Part shown: positions 1-9,174 of the stretch, in pieces
Numbering within the stretch: position 1 is the stretch's first letter
Layout: every line of letters starts with the position of its first letter
Assembly (NCBI RefSeq): GCF_002412165.1
Contig: NZ_NXIA01000016.1
Span: 23,827 to 87,826, forward strand
Direction: 5' to 3'
Length of the DNA: 64,000 nucleotides
Source: Curtobacterium sp. 'Ferrero'
GTDB lineage: Bacteria; Actinomycetota; Actinomycetes; Actinomycetales; Microbacteriaceae
The notes under the pieces: model-generated
The model's input: only the letters and a program-made list of their open reading frames with translations
Database searches by the model: none
Told to the model about the DNA's origin: nothing
Position numbers and translations under genes: made by a program

Positions 1-246
1 GAGGAGGCGAACCGGCACCTGCGGCAGTTCGTCGCCACCTGCCACGCGCAGTACCTCGACGCCTGGCCGGCCCTTGCCGACGGCGACCGCCTCGCCGACC
101 GGTTCACCGAGGACGGGCTGCACCTGAACGACGAGGGGTACCGCGCCTTCCTCGAGGAGCTCGAGCCCGCGCTCGAACGGGTCCGGGACCTGCCGCCGAT
201 GTCCCGTCCGTTCCGCGCGATCGACCTCGACGAGTCCCGGGCCTGA
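1..246 (+). CDS. SGNH/GDSL-type hydrolase, C-terminal fragment (cut by window edge)
   Basis: Frame 1 is open from the first base to a TGA at 244-246 and encodes 81 residues, so the gene begins outside the window. The block DGLHLNDEGY near residues 39-48 matches the last conserved block of SGNH/GDSL hydrolases (DxxHLN), which holds the catalytic His. The acidic helix after it and the Arg/Asp-rich tail are typical of the C-terminus. The nucleophile Ser block is not visible, so the substrate cannot be guessed. The stop codon shares one base with the next gene's ATG at 246, which suggests translational coupling. This short fragment could be another GDSL-like enzyme, but the fold call is fairly safe. 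Confidence 0.7.
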   Translation, partial: EEANRHLRQFVATCHAQYLDAWPALADGDRLADRFTEDGLHLNDEGYRAFLEELEPALERVRDLPPMSRPFRAIDLDESRA

Positions 247-677
247 TGGCCGCACGCAGGGGACGGCCAGCGATCGGCTCGTCGCAGCACGGCGTGCCCG
301 CACGACCGGCACCGACCCCCGCGCGATCGGACACCCGTTCGTCCGGTGCGACCCCGTCCTTCACCCGGCCCGGGCTCGCTCCGTCCCTGCTGGCCGCGGT
401 GGTCCTGCTGGCGTGCGTCGCGTTCCTCGACGCGCCCGCCTTCGTGTTCGTCCGCTGGGCCGTCACCGTGCTCGCCCTCATCGTGCTCGTGTTCACGGTC
501 CGCGGTCGGGCGTGGTGGGCAACGGTCCTGATGGCCGCGATCGCGGTGTGCTGGAATCCGGTGGCGGTCGTCCCGATCGTCGGCGAGGTCTGGGCGACGA
601 TGCAGATCGTCGCGGCAGCGGTGTTCGTGGTGGTGGGCATCGTGCTCAAGGTGCCGCGCGGGACGGACGCCGGCTGA
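246..677 (+). CDS. Small integral membrane protein, DUF6804-like
   Basis: This gene encodes 143 residues. A basic, Pro/Arg-rich N-terminus of about 40 residues is followed by about four hydrophobic segments (roughly 46-60, 65-84, 90-105 and 118-135). The pattern of short helices with a conserved N-P pair (residues 101-102, CWNPVAV) and a W before the last helix resembles the DUF6804 family, which has no known function. The ATG at 246 overlaps the stop of the upstream SGNH gene by one base, so the two are probably translated from one mRNA. No enzymatic motif is visible. The family name is from memory of the pattern, so treat it as tentative. Confidence 0.6.
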   Translation: MAARRGRPAIGSSQHGVPARPAPTPARSDTRSSGATPSFTRPGLAPSLLAAVVLLACVAFLDAPAFVFVRWAVTVLALIVLVFTVRGRAWWATVLMAAIAVCWNPVAVVPIVGEVWATMQIVAAAVFVVVGIVLKVPRGTDAG

Positions 678-766
678 GCCTCCTGTCCGGATGGCTGACG
701 GACGCGAGGCCGGCTGCGCGACGGCCGCCCACCGGACGGGGGTGCACCCGCCGTCCGCTCGGACGG

Positions 767-820
767 TAGGATCGAGCGGTCGGGTGCAGGACCCGACGGA
801 GCGTTCGGGTGCAGGACCCG
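767..820 (+). promoter_or_regulatory. Promoter and duplicated stem-loop leader of the Stealth gene
   Basis: A -10-like TAGGAT lies at 767-772, which would start transcription near 779. The presumed leader then carries the same 15-base sequence CGGGTGCAGGACCCG twice, at 781-795 and 806-820. Each copy can fold as a 5-bp stem (CGGGT/ACCCG) with a GCAGG loop. The second hairpin ends 21 nt before the chosen start at 842. I do not recognise it as a known riboswitch. It could be a tandem RNA element or a protein-binding site. Confidence 0.45.
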
Positions 821-841
821 GCGGCAACCCGAAGGGCGTGG

Positions 842-2386
842 ATGAGCGACGAGACCGAGCCGGTGACCGAGAGTCCGCTGCTGACCCCTCGACCGTCGTC
901 CGGCGGTCTCGACCGGCCCGACGTCGTCGTCCGCAAGGGACGGCTCACGCTGCTCAACGGGCACCTCACGCCCCAGCAGTCGATGATCGAGGACCTGCTG
1001 TTCCTGGACGACGCCCTGTCCGCGGCGGACGTCGACCACCTGCTCATCCGCGGCAACGACCGACGCCCGGTCATCGCCGTCGACGAGCGGGACCGGCAGC
1101 GCGCGGAGAGCGCCGTGATGGACGCGTCCGCGAACGAGCCCTTCTACGCGAAGCCGCCCAAGCGTCCTGCCGTCCTCGTGATCGACGACGGCTTCGGCTC
1201 ACCCGACGAGCCCGTGCTCCGGCTGTTCCGCCCGCGCGTCGAACCGCTCGGTCGCCTCCGCTACGGTGCGGACACCAGCGTCCAGCTCGAGTTCTGGCGG
1301 GTCACCGACTCCGAGGTCCTCGCGCCGGTCGAGAACGCGCTCATGCGGCGCAGCCTGCCGATCGAGGAGTTCGTGCTCGTCGACATCGACCGGTACGGGC
1401 GGACGTGGCGCACCGTCGAGCACATGTTCGACGACCACGTCTCCGACATCCGCTTCCCGATCGACATCGTCTTCTCGTGGGTCGACGGCAACGCGGTCGA
1501 GTACCAGCGCGCTCGACAGGCCGCGCAGGCCGGCGTGGTGCTGGGGGAGGGCGACGACGCGCCGGCCCGCTTCCGGCAGATCGACGAACTGAAGTACGCG
1601 CTCCGGTCGGTGCACACCTTCGCGCCGTGGATCCGGCAGATCTACATCGCGACCGACTCACCGGCGCCGCACTGGCTCGCCGAGCACCCGAAGGTGCGGA
1701 TCGTCCGCAGCGAGGAGTTCTTCACCGACCCCTCGGTGCTGCCGACGCACAACTCGCAGGCCGTCGAGTCACAGCTCCACCACATCCCGGGCATCAGCGA
1801 GCACTTCATCTACTCGAACGACGACATGTTCTTCGGTCGCCTGGTCGAGCCGTCGGTGTTCTTCAGCCCGGGCTCGGTCACGAAGTTCATCGTCGCGGAC
1901 ACCCGCATCGGGCTCGGTTCGAACCACCCGGCACGCAGCGGGTTCGAGAACTCCGCGCGGGTCAACCGGCGCCTGCTGCAGCAGCGGTTCGGAGCGGTGA
2001 CCACGCGCCACCTCGAGCACGCGCCGACCCCGCTCCGCGCCTCGATCATGACCGAGATGGAGCACGAGTTCGCGGACGAGTTCCGCGCGACGGCTGCGTC
2101 CCGGTTCCGGGCGGCCGAGAACATCTCGGTGACGAACTCGCTCTACCACTACTACGCACTGCTCACCGGACGGGCGATCATCCAGGAGAACTCCTCGGTG
2201 AAGTACGTCGACACCACCATGCAGTCGGGGCTGACGGCGCTCGACGAACTGCTCAAGAAGCGGAACGTCGACTTCTTCTGCCTCAACGACGGCAGCTTCC
2301 CGGAGGTGTCCGACGAGGAGCGGACCGAGCGCGTCACGGACTTCCTGGAGCGCTACTTCCCGTTCCCCGCTCCCTGGGAGCGCTGA
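842..2386 (+). CDS. Stealth-family hexose-1-phosphate transferase (capsular/cell-wall polysaccharide)
   Basis: This gene encodes 514 residues. Stealth proteins transfer a sugar-1-phosphate from a nucleotide sugar to build phosphodiester-linked surface polysaccharides. The conserved regions appear in order: CR1 around residues 205-216 (DIVFSWVDG), CR2 from about 248 (DELKYALRSV through WIRQIYIATD), then NDDMFFG near 326, the HLEHAPTP region, and a C-terminal block containing NSLYHYYAL. I chose the ATG at 842 because AAGGGCG lies just upstream. A GTG at 809 would add 11 residues, but it lies inside the repeated leader hairpin. The first 200 residues are less conserved. The donor sugar cannot be read from sequence. 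The 3' end carries a tandem duplication. Confidence 0.88.
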   Translation: MSDETEPVTESPLLTPRPSSGGLDRPDVVVRKGRLTLLNGHLTPQQSMIEDLLFLDDALSAADVDHLLIRGNDRRPVIAVDERDRQRAESAVMDASANEPFYAKPPKRPAVLVIDDGFGSPDEPVLRLFRPRVEPLGRLRYGADTSVQLEFWRVTDSEVLAPVENALMRRSLPIEEFVLVDIDRYGRTWRTVEHMFDDHVSDIRFPIDIVFSWVDGNAVEYQRARQAAQAGVVLGEGDDAPARFRQIDELKYALRSVHTFAPWIRQIYIATDSPAPHWLAEHPKVRIVRSEEFFTDPSVLPTHNSQAVESQLHHIPGISEHFIYSNDDMFFGRLVEPSVFFSPGSVTKFIVADTRIGLGSNHPARSGFENSARVNRRLLQQRFGAVTTRHLEHAPTPLRASIMTEMEHEFADEFRATAASRFRAAENISVTNSLYHYYALLTGRAIIQENSSVKYVDTTMQSGLTALDELLKKRNVDFFCLNDGSFPEVSDEERTERVTDFLERYFPFPAPWER

Positions 2387-2424
2387 ACGCTCCTGGGAGC
2401 GCCCGACACTCCTGGGGAGCTAGC
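2368..2424. repeat. About 20-bp tandem repeat spanning the Stealth gene stop codon
   Basis: The sequence CGCTCCTGGGAGCGC with small variations occurs at 2368-2387 (containing the TGA), again at 2388-2408, and partly from 2409. A small inverted repeat, TCCCTGA/TCAGGGA, lies at 2471-2487 over the stop of the convergent gene. The duplication probably arose after the reading frame was fixed. Confidence 0.6.
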
Positions 2425-2480
2425 CGCCCTGCTGGGGCGCTCGAGCCGCCCTGCTGCCGCCGGCGCCCCGTCCCTGACCG

Positions 2481-3440
2481 TCAGGGATGGACGGGGGAGA
2501 GCGGCACCGAGTCCAGCGTGAAGACCGCGATGCTCGACGTCACCGGCGCCGGCTCGACCGCAGGTGCGATCCGGACCCCGGCGGCCGCGAGCCGCGCCTC
2601 CGTCTCGACGGACGACACCGGCTCGCCCACCGTCGTGTAGTGCCCGATCGGGACGACGGAGTGTACGACGTTCCGGCCGTACACGTGCACGAGGTTGAAC
2701 GACTGCGCGCCGTCCCGTCCCCGGGTGCCCGCGTGGTACTCGAGGAGGTCCTGCGTGTAGCACGTCGCGCTCGCGACGGAGACCGGGATGCCCGCGAACA
2801 CGGCGCTCGTCGAGTAGTGCAGGTGCCCGGCGATGATGCCGATCACGTCGCTGCCCTCCACCACCTCGGCGAGGGCGGCCTGGTCCCGCAGCTCCACGAG
2901 GACGGCGAGGTCCTGCACGCTCGGGACCGGCGGGTGGTGCATCGCGAGGATCGTCCCGTGCGGAGCGGCCTCGGACAGCACCTCGGCGAGCCAGTCGAGC
3001 TGTTCGGGGGAGACCTCACCGTGGTGCGCGCCGGGCACGCTCGTGTCCAGCGTGATCACCCGGAGGCCGTTGACGTCGTAGACGAAGTCGACCGGCCGGT
3101 CCGTCGGCTGGAGGTCGAACAGGCCCTGCCGGAAGGCGCCACGCTCGTCGTGGTTGCCCATGGCCCAGATCAACTGCGCTCCGACGCGCTCGGCCGCGGG
3201 CTCGAGGATCGCCCGCACCTTCGCGTAGGCGCCCGGCTCACCCTTGTCGGCGACGTCGCCCGTGACGACGATCGCTTCCGGTCGGGCACCGGAGGCTTCG
3301 ACGTCGGCGATGATCTCGCTGAGTCGGGCGGCGGAGTCGACGTCGCCGTAGAGGGCACCGTCGTCGCCGACGAGGTGCGTGTCGCTGAGGTGGAGGAGGA
3401 AGTGGTTCGGCCTGGGGTGTTCGGCCGTCCGGCTGTCCAT
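2481..3440 (-). CDS. Metallophosphoesterase, 3',5'-cyclic nucleotide phosphodiesterase (CpdA-like)
   Basis: This gene encodes 319 residues of the calcineurin-like phosphoesterase fold. Metal ligands are visible in order: HLSDTH near the N-terminus, [24 protein letters not shown] and AGHLHYST. This set matches class III cyclic nucleotide phosphodiesterases such as CpdA/Rv0805. I chose the ATG at 3440 because homologous sequence starts just after it; the frame is open further upstream but low in complexity and without a Shine-Dalgarno. The gene is alone on its strand and converges with the Stealth gene. Phosphodiesters other than cAMP, for example glycerophosphodiesters, are possible substrates. 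Confidence 0.85.
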   Translation of the reverse strand: MDSRTAEHPRPNHFLLHLSDTHLVGDDGALYGDVDSAARLSEIIADVEASGARPEAIVVTGDVADKGEPGAYAKVRAILEPAAERVGAQLIWAMGNHDERGAFRQGLFDLQPTDRPVDFVYDVNGLRVITLDTSVPGAHHGEVSPEQLDWLAEVLSEAAPHGTILAMHHPPVPSVQDLAVLVELRDQAALAEVVEGSDVIGIIAGHLHYSTSAVFAGIPVSVASATCYTQDLLEYHAGTRGRDGAQSFNLVHVYGRNVVHSVVPIGHYTTVGEPVSSVETEARLAAAGVRIAPAVEPAPVTSSIAVFTLDSVPLSPVHP

Positions 3441-3534
3441 CGGTGTCTCGTTCCGTTGGCGGATGCGTGGTGCAACACGCTGCCACAGAAATCTGAATCG
3501 GTGGTGAACCGCAGAGGGTGTTTCGGGTTGCCGC

Positions 3535-3583
3535 GAACGAACGAGCCCCCCGACCACGATGTGGACGAGGGGCTCGTTCGTTC
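3535..3583 (-). terminator. Terminator hairpin after qcrB
   Basis: A perfect 15-bp inverted repeat (3535-3549 with 3569-3583, arms GAACGAACGAGCCCC and complement) encloses a 19-nt loop. It lies just past the qcrB stop at 3596. There is no T-run on the minus strand, so it may act as a structural end or need Rho. Confidence 0.7.
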
Positions 3584-3595
3584 TTGCCGAGGAAC

Positions 3596-5284
3596 TCAGT
3601 GGTTGCCGGCTCCGACCGCGGCGGCGGGCTGGTCGCCACCAGTCAGCTCCGGACCGTGGTGCGCGGCGTGCGCTGCCTCGAGCTCGGACTTGGTGACCGG
3701 AGCGATGCGGTCCTCGAAGAAGAACCGCGACAGGTTCGCGCGGACCTTCTGCGCACCGCTGATCTTGCCCTGGGCGTTCGGACGCAGCATGAGCGGCTTG
3801 TACTCGTTGAACTGCAGCAGACGCCAGCGCTCGTACTCGTCGAGGGGCTGGTGCACCTCGATGTACTCGCCGTGGGGGAGTCGGACGATGCGGCCCGACT
3901 CGTACCCGTGCAGGACGATCTCGCGGTCCTTCTTCTGCAGGGCGAGGCAGACGCGCTTCGTGATCCAGAAGGCGACGAACGGGCCGAGGACCGTCATGGC
4001 CTGGATGACGTGGATCACCGCGTCGATCGACACCATGAAGTGCGTGGCGATGATGTCCGACGACGCTGCGGCCCAGAGGCTCGCGTAGAGCATGATGCCG
4101 GCGGCACCGATGCCCGTGCGGGTCGGAGCGTTGCGCGGACGGTCGGCGAGGTGGTGCTCACGCTTGTCACCCGTCACCCACGCCTCGACGAACGGGTAGA
4201 CGAAGATCGCGAGGATCAGCCCGACGAGCACCGCGATCGGCACGAGGATGTTGAACGACACGGTGTAGCCGAACCACACGACCTCCCAGTGCGGCGGCAC
4301 CAGTCGGAGCGCACCGTCGGCGAAGCCGATGTACCAGTCGGGCTGGGTACCCGCGGACACGGGGGACGGGTCGTACGGGCCGTAGTTCCAGATCGGGTTG
4401 ATCGTGAACAGCGACGCGATCAGGGCGAGGATGCCGGCGACGATGAAGAAGAACCCACCGGCCTTCGCGGCGAACGCCGGGAGGATCGGCACGCCCACGA
4501 CGTTGTCGTTCGTCTTGCCCGGGCCCGCGAACTGCGTGTGCTTGTTGATCACGACGAGCACGAGGTGCACGCCGAGCACCGCGACGAGGATCGCCGGCAG
4601 CAGCAGGATGTGCAGCGTGTAGAGGCGGCCGACGATGTCGGTACCCGGGAACTCGCCGCCGAACAGCAGGTACGCGATCCAGACGCCGATGACCGGGACA
4701 CCCTCGATCATGCCGACGATGATGCGCAGACCGTTGCCGGAGAGCAGGTCGTCGGGGAGCGAGTAGCCGGTGAAGCCCTCGGCCATCGCCAGCACCCAGA
4801 GGATGAAGCCGAAGACCCAGTTGAGCTCACGCGGCTTGCGGAAGGCGCCGGTGAAGAACACGCGTGCCATGTGGAGCATGATCGCCGCGATGAACAGCAG
4901 GGCCGCCCAGTGGTGGATCTGCCGGACGAAGAGCCCGCCGCGGATGTCGAACGAGATGTTCAGCGTCGACTGCAGTGCGGTCGACATCTCGATGCCCTTG
5001 AGCGGCAGGTACGAGCCCTGGTAGACCACCTCGGCCATCGAGGCCTGGAAGAAGAAGGTCAGGAAGGTGCCGGAGAGCAGCACCACCACGAAGCTGTACA
5101 GCGCGACCTCGCCGAGCATGAAGCTCCAGTGGTCGGGGAAGATCTTGCGACCGACCTCCTTCACCAGGCCCGAGATGCTCGTGCGCTCGTCGATGTAGTT
5201 GGCGGCGAACCCGATGACTCGGGATCCGCGATCGGCTGCCGGCTTGTCGGCCGTCGCCGTTGCAGGGCGGGTTGTGGTGCTCAT
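3596..5284 (-). CDS. qcrB: Cytochrome bc1 complex cytochrome b subunit
   Basis: This gene encodes 562 residues of cytochrome b of the actinobacterial bcc complex, which oxidises menaquinol and binds two b hemes in the membrane. Helix-pair His motifs are visible ([10 protein letters not shown] and IMLHMARVF for one set, YTLHILLLP and GVHLVLVV for the other). The quinone-site region and a long C-terminal extension typical of actinobacterial QcrB, with a cytoplasmic tail ending in Gly/Ala-rich sequence, are also present. The ATG at 5284 overlaps the qcrA TGA by one base. It is the last gene of ctaE-qcrC-qcrA-qcrB, and a strong hairpin follows it. The order and overlaps are those of a single respiratory operon. 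Confidence 0.97.
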   Translation of the reverse strand: MSTTTRPATATADKPAADRGSRVIGFAANYIDERTSISGLVKEVGRKIFPDHWSFMLGEVALYSFVVVLLSGTFLTFFFQASMAEVVYQGSYLPLKGIEMSTALQSTLNISFDIRGGLFVRQIHHWAALLFIAAIMLHMARVFFTGAFRKPRELNWVFGFILWVLAMAEGFTGYSLPDDLLSGNGLRIIVGMIEGVPVIGVWIAYLLFGGEFPGTDIVGRLYTLHILLLPAILVAVLGVHLVLVVINKHTQFAGPGKTNDNVVGVPILPAFAAKAGGFFFIVAGILALIASLFTINPIWNYGPYDPSPVSAGTQPDWYIGFADGALRLVPPHWEVVWFGYTVSFNILVPIAVLVGLILAIFVYPFVEAWVTGDKREHHLADRPRNAPTRTGIGAAGIMLYASLWAAASSDIIATHFMVSIDAVIHVIQAMTVLGPFVAFWITKRVCLALQKKDREIVLHGYESGRIVRLPHGEYIEVHQPLDEYERWRLLQFNEYKPLMLRPNAQGKISGAQKVRANLSRFFFEDRIAPVTKSELEAAHAAHHGPELTGGDQPAAAVGAGNH

Positions 5285-6360
5285 CAGCGGTCACGCTCCC
5301 AGAAGGACGGTCCGACCGGCTCGTGGAAGTCGCTCTGCGCCACGAGGTAGCCGTCGGCGTCGATCGCGATCGGAAGTTGGGGGAGAGGGCGTGCCGCCGG
5401 GCCGAAGATGACCTCGCAGTTGTTCGCGACGTCGAAGGTCGACTGGTGGCACGGGCACAGCAGGTGGTGCGTCTGCTGCTCGTAGAGGGCGACGGGGCAC
5501 CCGACGTGGGTGCAGATCTTCGAGTAGGCGACGATCCCGTCGTAGCCCCAGTCCTCGTGTCCCTTGGCGGGGTTGAGGTCCTTGGGGTCGAGGCGCATGA
5601 GGAGGACGGCGGCCTTGGCCTTCTCCTCGAGCATGTCCTCCTTGTCAAGGAGACCGTCGGGGATGACGTGGAACACCGAGCCGATGGTCACGTCCGACGC
5701 CTTGATCGGCAGACCGGTCGGGTCCTTCGTCAGGCGCGTGCCCTTCGCCCACATCGTGTGGCGGAGGAGTTCGTTGGGGTCGGCCGCGGGCGCGAGGTCG
5801 CGCACCAGGACGATGCCCGGGAGCGGGAACGCCGCGAGGGCGCCGATCATCGAGTTGCGGATCAGCTTGCGGCGGCTGAACCCGGACTCCTTGTCCGCGA
5901 GCTGGAACGCCTCGACGGCCTTCGCACGCGTGGCGTCGGTCCCACGAGTGGGGTGGCGCATCTCGGTGATCTCGCGGTCGACGACGAGGGTCTTCGACCA
6001 GTAGACGGCACCGAGACCGAGCGCGAGCAACGCCAGGGCGATCGACAGACCGAGCCAGAGGTTCGCGAGGCGGACCGAGCCGAAGTCGTCCTCCTTGATG
6101 GGGAACGCGACGTAGGCGGCGATGGCCAGCACGCTGCCGACGATCGACAGGTAGAAGAACGTGGCGACCTGGCGCTCGGCCAGACGCTGCTTCTTCGGGT
6201 CGACGTCCGTGCGACGCGCACGGTGGGGCGGCTCGCCCGGGTTCTCGAACGGGTCCGCGGGGAGGACCGCGGTGCCGGCCGGCGCCGATGGGCCCTCCGT
6301 CGTGCCGTGCTTCTCGACAGCCGAGGACGAGTTCAGTGCCTCGTCGTCGTGCTCTGCCAT
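5284..6360 (-). CDS. qcrA: Cytochrome bc1 complex Rieske iron-sulfur subunit
   Basis: This gene encodes 358 residues. It carries the [2Fe-2S] Rieske centre that takes electrons from menaquinol. The cluster motifs are CTHVGC (Cys283, His285, Cys288) and CPCH (Cys302, Cys304, His305). Three hydrophobic segments near 68-88, 99-122 and 167-189 precede the Rieske domain, as in actinobacterial QcrA, which has three helices rather than one. The Arg-Arg-Lys before the third helix (SRRKLIRNS) is the usual Tat-like signal of this family. I chose the ATG at 6360 because AGGGAA lies 6 nt upstream; a GTG at 6387 would add nine residues. The stop overlaps the qcrB start. Confidence 0.96.
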   Translation of the reverse strand: MAEHDDEALNSSSAVEKHGTTEGPSAPAGTAVLPADPFENPGEPPHRARRTDVDPKKQRLAERQVATFFYLSIVGSVLAIAAYVAFPIKEDDFGSVRLANLWLGLSIALALLALGLGAVYWSKTLVVDREITEMRHPTRGTDATRAKAVEAFQLADKESGFSRRKLIRNSMIGALAAFPLPGIVLVRDLAPAADPNELLRHTMWAKGTRLTKDPTGLPIKASDVTIGSVFHVIPDGLLDKEDMLEEKAKAAVLLMRLDPKDLNPAKGHEDWGYDGIVAYSKICTHVGCPVALYEQQTHHLLCPCHQSTFDVANNCEVIFGPAARPLPQLPIAIDADGYLVAQSDFHEPVGPSFWERDR

Positions 6361-6393
6361 GGTGTTCCCTTCAGTGTCGTTCGACACGGACGA

Positions 6394-7203
6394 TCAGTTG
6401 GACTTCGCGGTCAGCCAGACGGTCATCGCGACGACCGCGCCGAGCCCGAAGATCCAGATGAACAGACCCTCGGCCACCGGTCCGATGGAGCCGAGCGCGA
6501 AGCCGCCGGGCGACTTGTTGTCCTGCACGTACTTGAGGTACGTGATGACGTCGGCCTTCTGCTGCGGGGTCAGGTTCAGGTCGTTGAACACCGGCATGTT
6601 CTGCGGGCCGGTGAGCATCGCCTCGTAGATGTGCTTGCCGGAGACCTTCTGCAGGTTCGGCGCGTACTTGCCCTCGGTGAGCGCACCGCCGGCCCCGGCG
6701 ACGTTGTGGCACATCGCGCAGTTGATGCGGAAGAGCTCGGCACCCTCGGCCGCGTCACCCTTGCCGTCCGTGAGGTCGGAGGAGGGGACCGCGGGGCCGG
6801 GGGCGAGCGAGGCGACGTACTGCGCGAGCGCGTCGATCTGGTCGTTCGTGAACTGGACCGGCTTCTGCTCGGCCTGCGGGCCCGACGCGGCCATCGGCAT
6901 GCGGCCGGTGCCCACCTGGAAGTCGACCGACGCGGCGCCGACGCCGATGAGGGACGGGCCCTCGTTCGTGCCCTGGGCGTTCAGCCCGTGGCAGGTGGCG
7001 CAGTTCGAGGCGAAGAGCTTCTCGCCCTCGTTGACCTTCGACTGGGTGGACGCGGCCGAGACCGAGCTCGAGCTGTCGTCCGCGTTCGCCGTGGAGCTGA
7101 ACAGCGCGTACGCACCGCCGGTGGTCATCAGACCGACGACGATGAGCGACACGGTCGCCAGCGGTGACCGGCGGCCCTTCTTGGACTTGGTTCTGTTGAA
7201 CAT
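6394..7203 (-). CDS. qcrC: Cytochrome bc1 complex diheme cytochrome c subunit
   Basis: This gene encodes 269 residues. It passes electrons from the Rieske centre directly to the aa3 oxidase in the actinobacterial supercomplex, replacing soluble cytochrome c. Two CxxCH heme sites are visible: CATCH at Cys68-His72 and CAMCH at Cys162-His166. An N-terminal anchor lies at about 17-35 and a C-terminal helix at about 245-265. It begins 21 nt after the ctaE stop, and 33 nt separate it from the qcrA ATG. No clear Shine-Dalgarno precedes the ATG, so coupling to ctaE is likely. Confidence 0.96.
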   Translation of the reverse strand: MFNRTKSKKGRRSPLATVSLIVVGLMTTGGAYALFSSTANADDSSSSVSAASTQSKVNEGEKLFASNCATCHGLNAQGTNEGPSLIGVGAASVDFQVGTGRMPMAASGPQAEQKPVQFTNDQIDALAQYVASLAPGPAVPSSDLTDGKGDAAEGAELFRINCAMCHNVAGAGGALTEGKYAPNLQKVSGKHIYEAMLTGPQNMPVFNDLNLTPQQKADVITYLKYVQDNKSPGGFALGSIGPVAEGLFIWIFGLGAVVAMTVWLTAKSN

Positions 7204-7224
7204 GCGGTGGGGGCTATCCAGTTC

Positions 7225-7854
7225 CTACTTGAGAAGGTAGATGACGGCGAAGAGGCCGATCCAGACGACGTCGACGAAGTGCCAGTAGTACGACACGACG
7301 ATCGCGGTGGTCGCTTCCTTGTGACCGAAGTTCTTGGCCGCGAACCCGCGACCGAGCGTGAGCAGGAACGCGATCAGGCCACCCGTGACGTGGAGGCCGT
7401 GGAACCCGGTCGTCATGTAGAACGCCGAGCCGTACGCGCTCGAGGAGAGCGTGATGCCCTCGTGCCAGAGGTTGGCGTACTCGAAGATCTGCCCGCAGAC
7501 GAAGATCGCACCCATGCAGTAGGTCACGAAGAACCACTCGGTCATGCCCCAGTGGCGCGGGTTCCAGCTCGTGCGGTGCACCTGGAAGCGCTCGGCCGCG
7601 AAGACGGCGAACTGGCAGGCGAAGCTGGACAGCACCAGGATGATCGTGTTCACGGACGCGAACGGCACCTCGAGCTTGGCGGTCTCGGTCGCCCAGAGTT
7701 CGGGGGAGGTGCTGCGGAGCGTGAAGTAGATCGCGAACAGGCCGGCGAAGAACATGACCTCGCTGCCCAGCCACACGATCGTCCCCACGGCCACGGCGTT
7801 CGGCCTGTTGAGGACCGGTGCGGTGGCTGATCTGGAGAGAGGGGTGCTAGTCAC
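7225..7854 (-). CDS. ctaE: Cytochrome c oxidase subunit III
   Basis: This gene encodes about 209 residues with the usual helices of subunit III of aa3 oxidase. The family motif [18 protein letters not shown] lies near the N-terminus and [10 protein letters not shown], the conserved His-Gly-His region, is further on. I prefer the GTG at 7854 (VTSTPLSR): it lies 7 nt after a -10 box CATAAT on the minus strand, so the mRNA would start on the start codon. An ATG at 7863 and a GTG at 7878 are alternatives, but they overlap or precede that -10 box. It is the first gene of the qcr operon and is divergent from trpD. Confidence 0.93.
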   Translation of the reverse strand: MTSTPLSRSATAPVLNRPNAVAVGTIVWLGSEVMFFAGLFAIYFTLRSTSPELWATETAKLEVPFASVNTIILVLSSFACQFAVFAAERFQVHRTSWNPRHWGMTEWFFVTYCMGAIFVCGQIFEYANLWHEGITLSSSAYGSAFYMTTGFHGLHVTGGLIAFLLTLGRGFAAKNFGHKEATTAIVVSYYWHFVDVVWIGLFAVIYLLK

Positions 7855-7933
7855 AGACTCCATTATGGCCGAAACCACGGACAGTGTTTTCCTGGTCGAC
7901 TGGCGGGTCGCTCCAAGTCACTACGATCGACGC
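7855..7933. promoter_or_regulatory. Divergent leaderless promoters of ctaE and trpD
   Basis: On the plus strand, TACGAT at 7922-7927 is followed by 6 nt and the trpD ATG at 7934. On the minus strand, CATAAT (complement of 7862-7867) is followed by 7 nt and the ctaE GTG at 7854. Neither gene has a Shine-Dalgarno at its preferred start. The -35 regions are weak on both sides. The only bases between the two starts are promoter DNA. Confidence 0.6.
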
Positions 7934-8989
7934 ATGCACGACGCACTCACGTGGCCATCGGTGATCAGCGCCCTCATGGCGCGTCAGGACCTGTCGATCA
8001 GGCAGTCCACATGGGCCATGGAGCAGATCGTGCAGGGGCACGCGACCGCCGCTCAGATCGCCGCCTTCGCGGTCGCCCTGCGCGCGAAGGGCGAGACCGT
8101 CGACGAGGTCGTCGGGTTCCGCGACGCGATCCTCGACGCCGCGGTCCCGCTGGACGTCGACCCCATGGCCCTCGACATCGTCGGCACCGGGGGCGACGTC
8201 GTCGGCACCGTCAACGTGTCGACGATGGCCGCCGTCGTCATCGCGGCGGCGGGCGTACCGGTCGTCAAGCACGGCAACCGGGCCAGCTCGTCGAAGTCCG
8301 GTTCGAGCGACGTGCTCGCTGCGCTCGGGCTCGACCTGACGATGGACGCCGCGCGTGTCGCGGACACCTTCCGGCGTGTCGGTCTGACCTTCGCGTTCGC
8401 GAGCGCCTTCCACCCCGGTTTCGCGCACGCGGCCCCGGTGCGCCGTGAGATCGGTGTGCCGACCGTGTTCAACTTCCTCGGGCCGCTCGTCAACCCGGCG
8501 CGGTGCGAGGCGAACGCCGTGGGCGTGGCACAGCTCGAGCTCGTGCCGATCATCACGGGCGTGTTCCAGACCCGTGGCGCAACGGCGCTCGTGTTCCGCG
8601 GTGACGACGGCCTGGACGAGCTGACGACCACCGGGCACAGCCACATCTGGGAGGTCACCGGCGGGCGGGTCATCGAGCACGACATCGACCCGCGCGACCT
8701 CGGCATCGCCCGGGCCCGCACCGAGGACCTGCTCGGCGGCGACCCGGAGCACAACGCCGCGATCGTGCACCGCGTGCTCGCGGGGGAGCAGGGTCCGGTG
8801 CGCGACATCGTGCTGCTCAACGCGGCCGCGGGGCTCGTGTCGTTCCGGCTGGCCCAGGACCCGGCCCAGGCGGACCGTCCCATCCTGCAGCGCTTCCGCG
8901 AGCAGCTCGCTGTCGCGGCCGACGTGGTCGACTCCGGGGCGGCCGCCCGCAAGCTCGCGGACTGGGTCGGCGTCGCACCCGCCGCCTGA
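7934..8989 (+). CDS. trpD: Anthranilate phosphoribosyltransferase
   Basis: This gene encodes 351 residues. TrpD joins anthranilate to PRPP in tryptophan synthesis. Diagnostic motifs are DIVGTGGDVVGTVNVST (PRPP-binding GTGGD), KHGNRASSSKSGSSDVL, and HPGFAHAAPVRREIGVPTVFNFLGP, followed by NPARC. Length and order match the family. I chose the ATG at 7934 because it gives the usual N-terminus and sits 6 nt after TACGAT. The open frame extends upstream to 7754 but would then run through ctaE on the other strand. No other trp gene is in the window, so it is unlinked from any trp operon seen here. Confidence 0.96.
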   Translation: MHDALTWPSVISALMARQDLSIRQSTWAMEQIVQGHATAAQIAAFAVALRAKGETVDEVVGFRDAILDAAVPLDVDPMALDIVGTGGDVVGTVNVSTMAAVVIAAAGVPVVKHGNRASSSKSGSSDVLAALGLDLTMDAARVADTFRRVGLTFAFASAFHPGFAHAAPVRREIGVPTVFNFLGPLVNPARCEANAVGVAQLELVPIITGVFQTRGATALVFRGDDGLDELTTTGHSHIWEVTGGRVIEHDIDPRDLGIARARTEDLLGGDPEHNAAIVHRVLAGEQGPVRDIVLLNAAAGLVSFRLAQDPAQADRPILQRFREQLAVAADVVDSGAAARKLADWVGVAPAA

Positions 8990-8996
8990 GGAGCCG

Positions 8997-9061
8997 CCGG
9001 AACCAGGTTCCGGACACGGAACCACGAACAAGCACGGTGTTGTGTCCGGAACCCGGTTCCG
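8997..9061. repeat. 65-bp double-palindrome element, copy 1
   Basis: Two near-identical palindromes, CCGGAACCAGGTTCCGG at 8997-9013 and CCGGAACCCGGTTCCG at 9046-9061, are set 49 bp apart. The 32-bp centre begins ACAC and ends GTGT, so the whole unit can also fold as one long hairpin. A second copy with the same spacing is at 59975-60040. Both lie in convergent 3' intergenic regions. Confidence 0.75.
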
Positions 9062-9108
9062 CGGTCAGGACGCGCGCCGTCGACGGCTCCCCGCGCTCAG
9101 CGCAACGA

Positions 9109-9155
9109 CCTGGAGGCGCGGTGCCGGTCCGTCGGACCCGCACCGCGCCTCCAGG
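9109..9155. terminator. Bidirectional terminator hairpin between trpD and glpK
   Basis: A perfect 16-bp stem (9109-9124 with 9140-9155) contains GGAGGCGCGGTGC and its complement, with a 15-nt loop that has its own GGTCC/GGACC pairing. It sits 20 nt past the glpK stop and after the trpD stop, so it can end transcripts from both sides. It is one member of the GGGAGGCRCGG palindrome family. Confidence 0.7.
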
Positions 9156-9174
9156 CGGTCACGTGGGCAGTCGC

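Noticed and set aside
7754..7933. Upstream extension of trpD
   Set aside because: The extra 60 residues overlap ctaE on the other strand and lack homology; the ATG at 7934 has a promoter directly before it.
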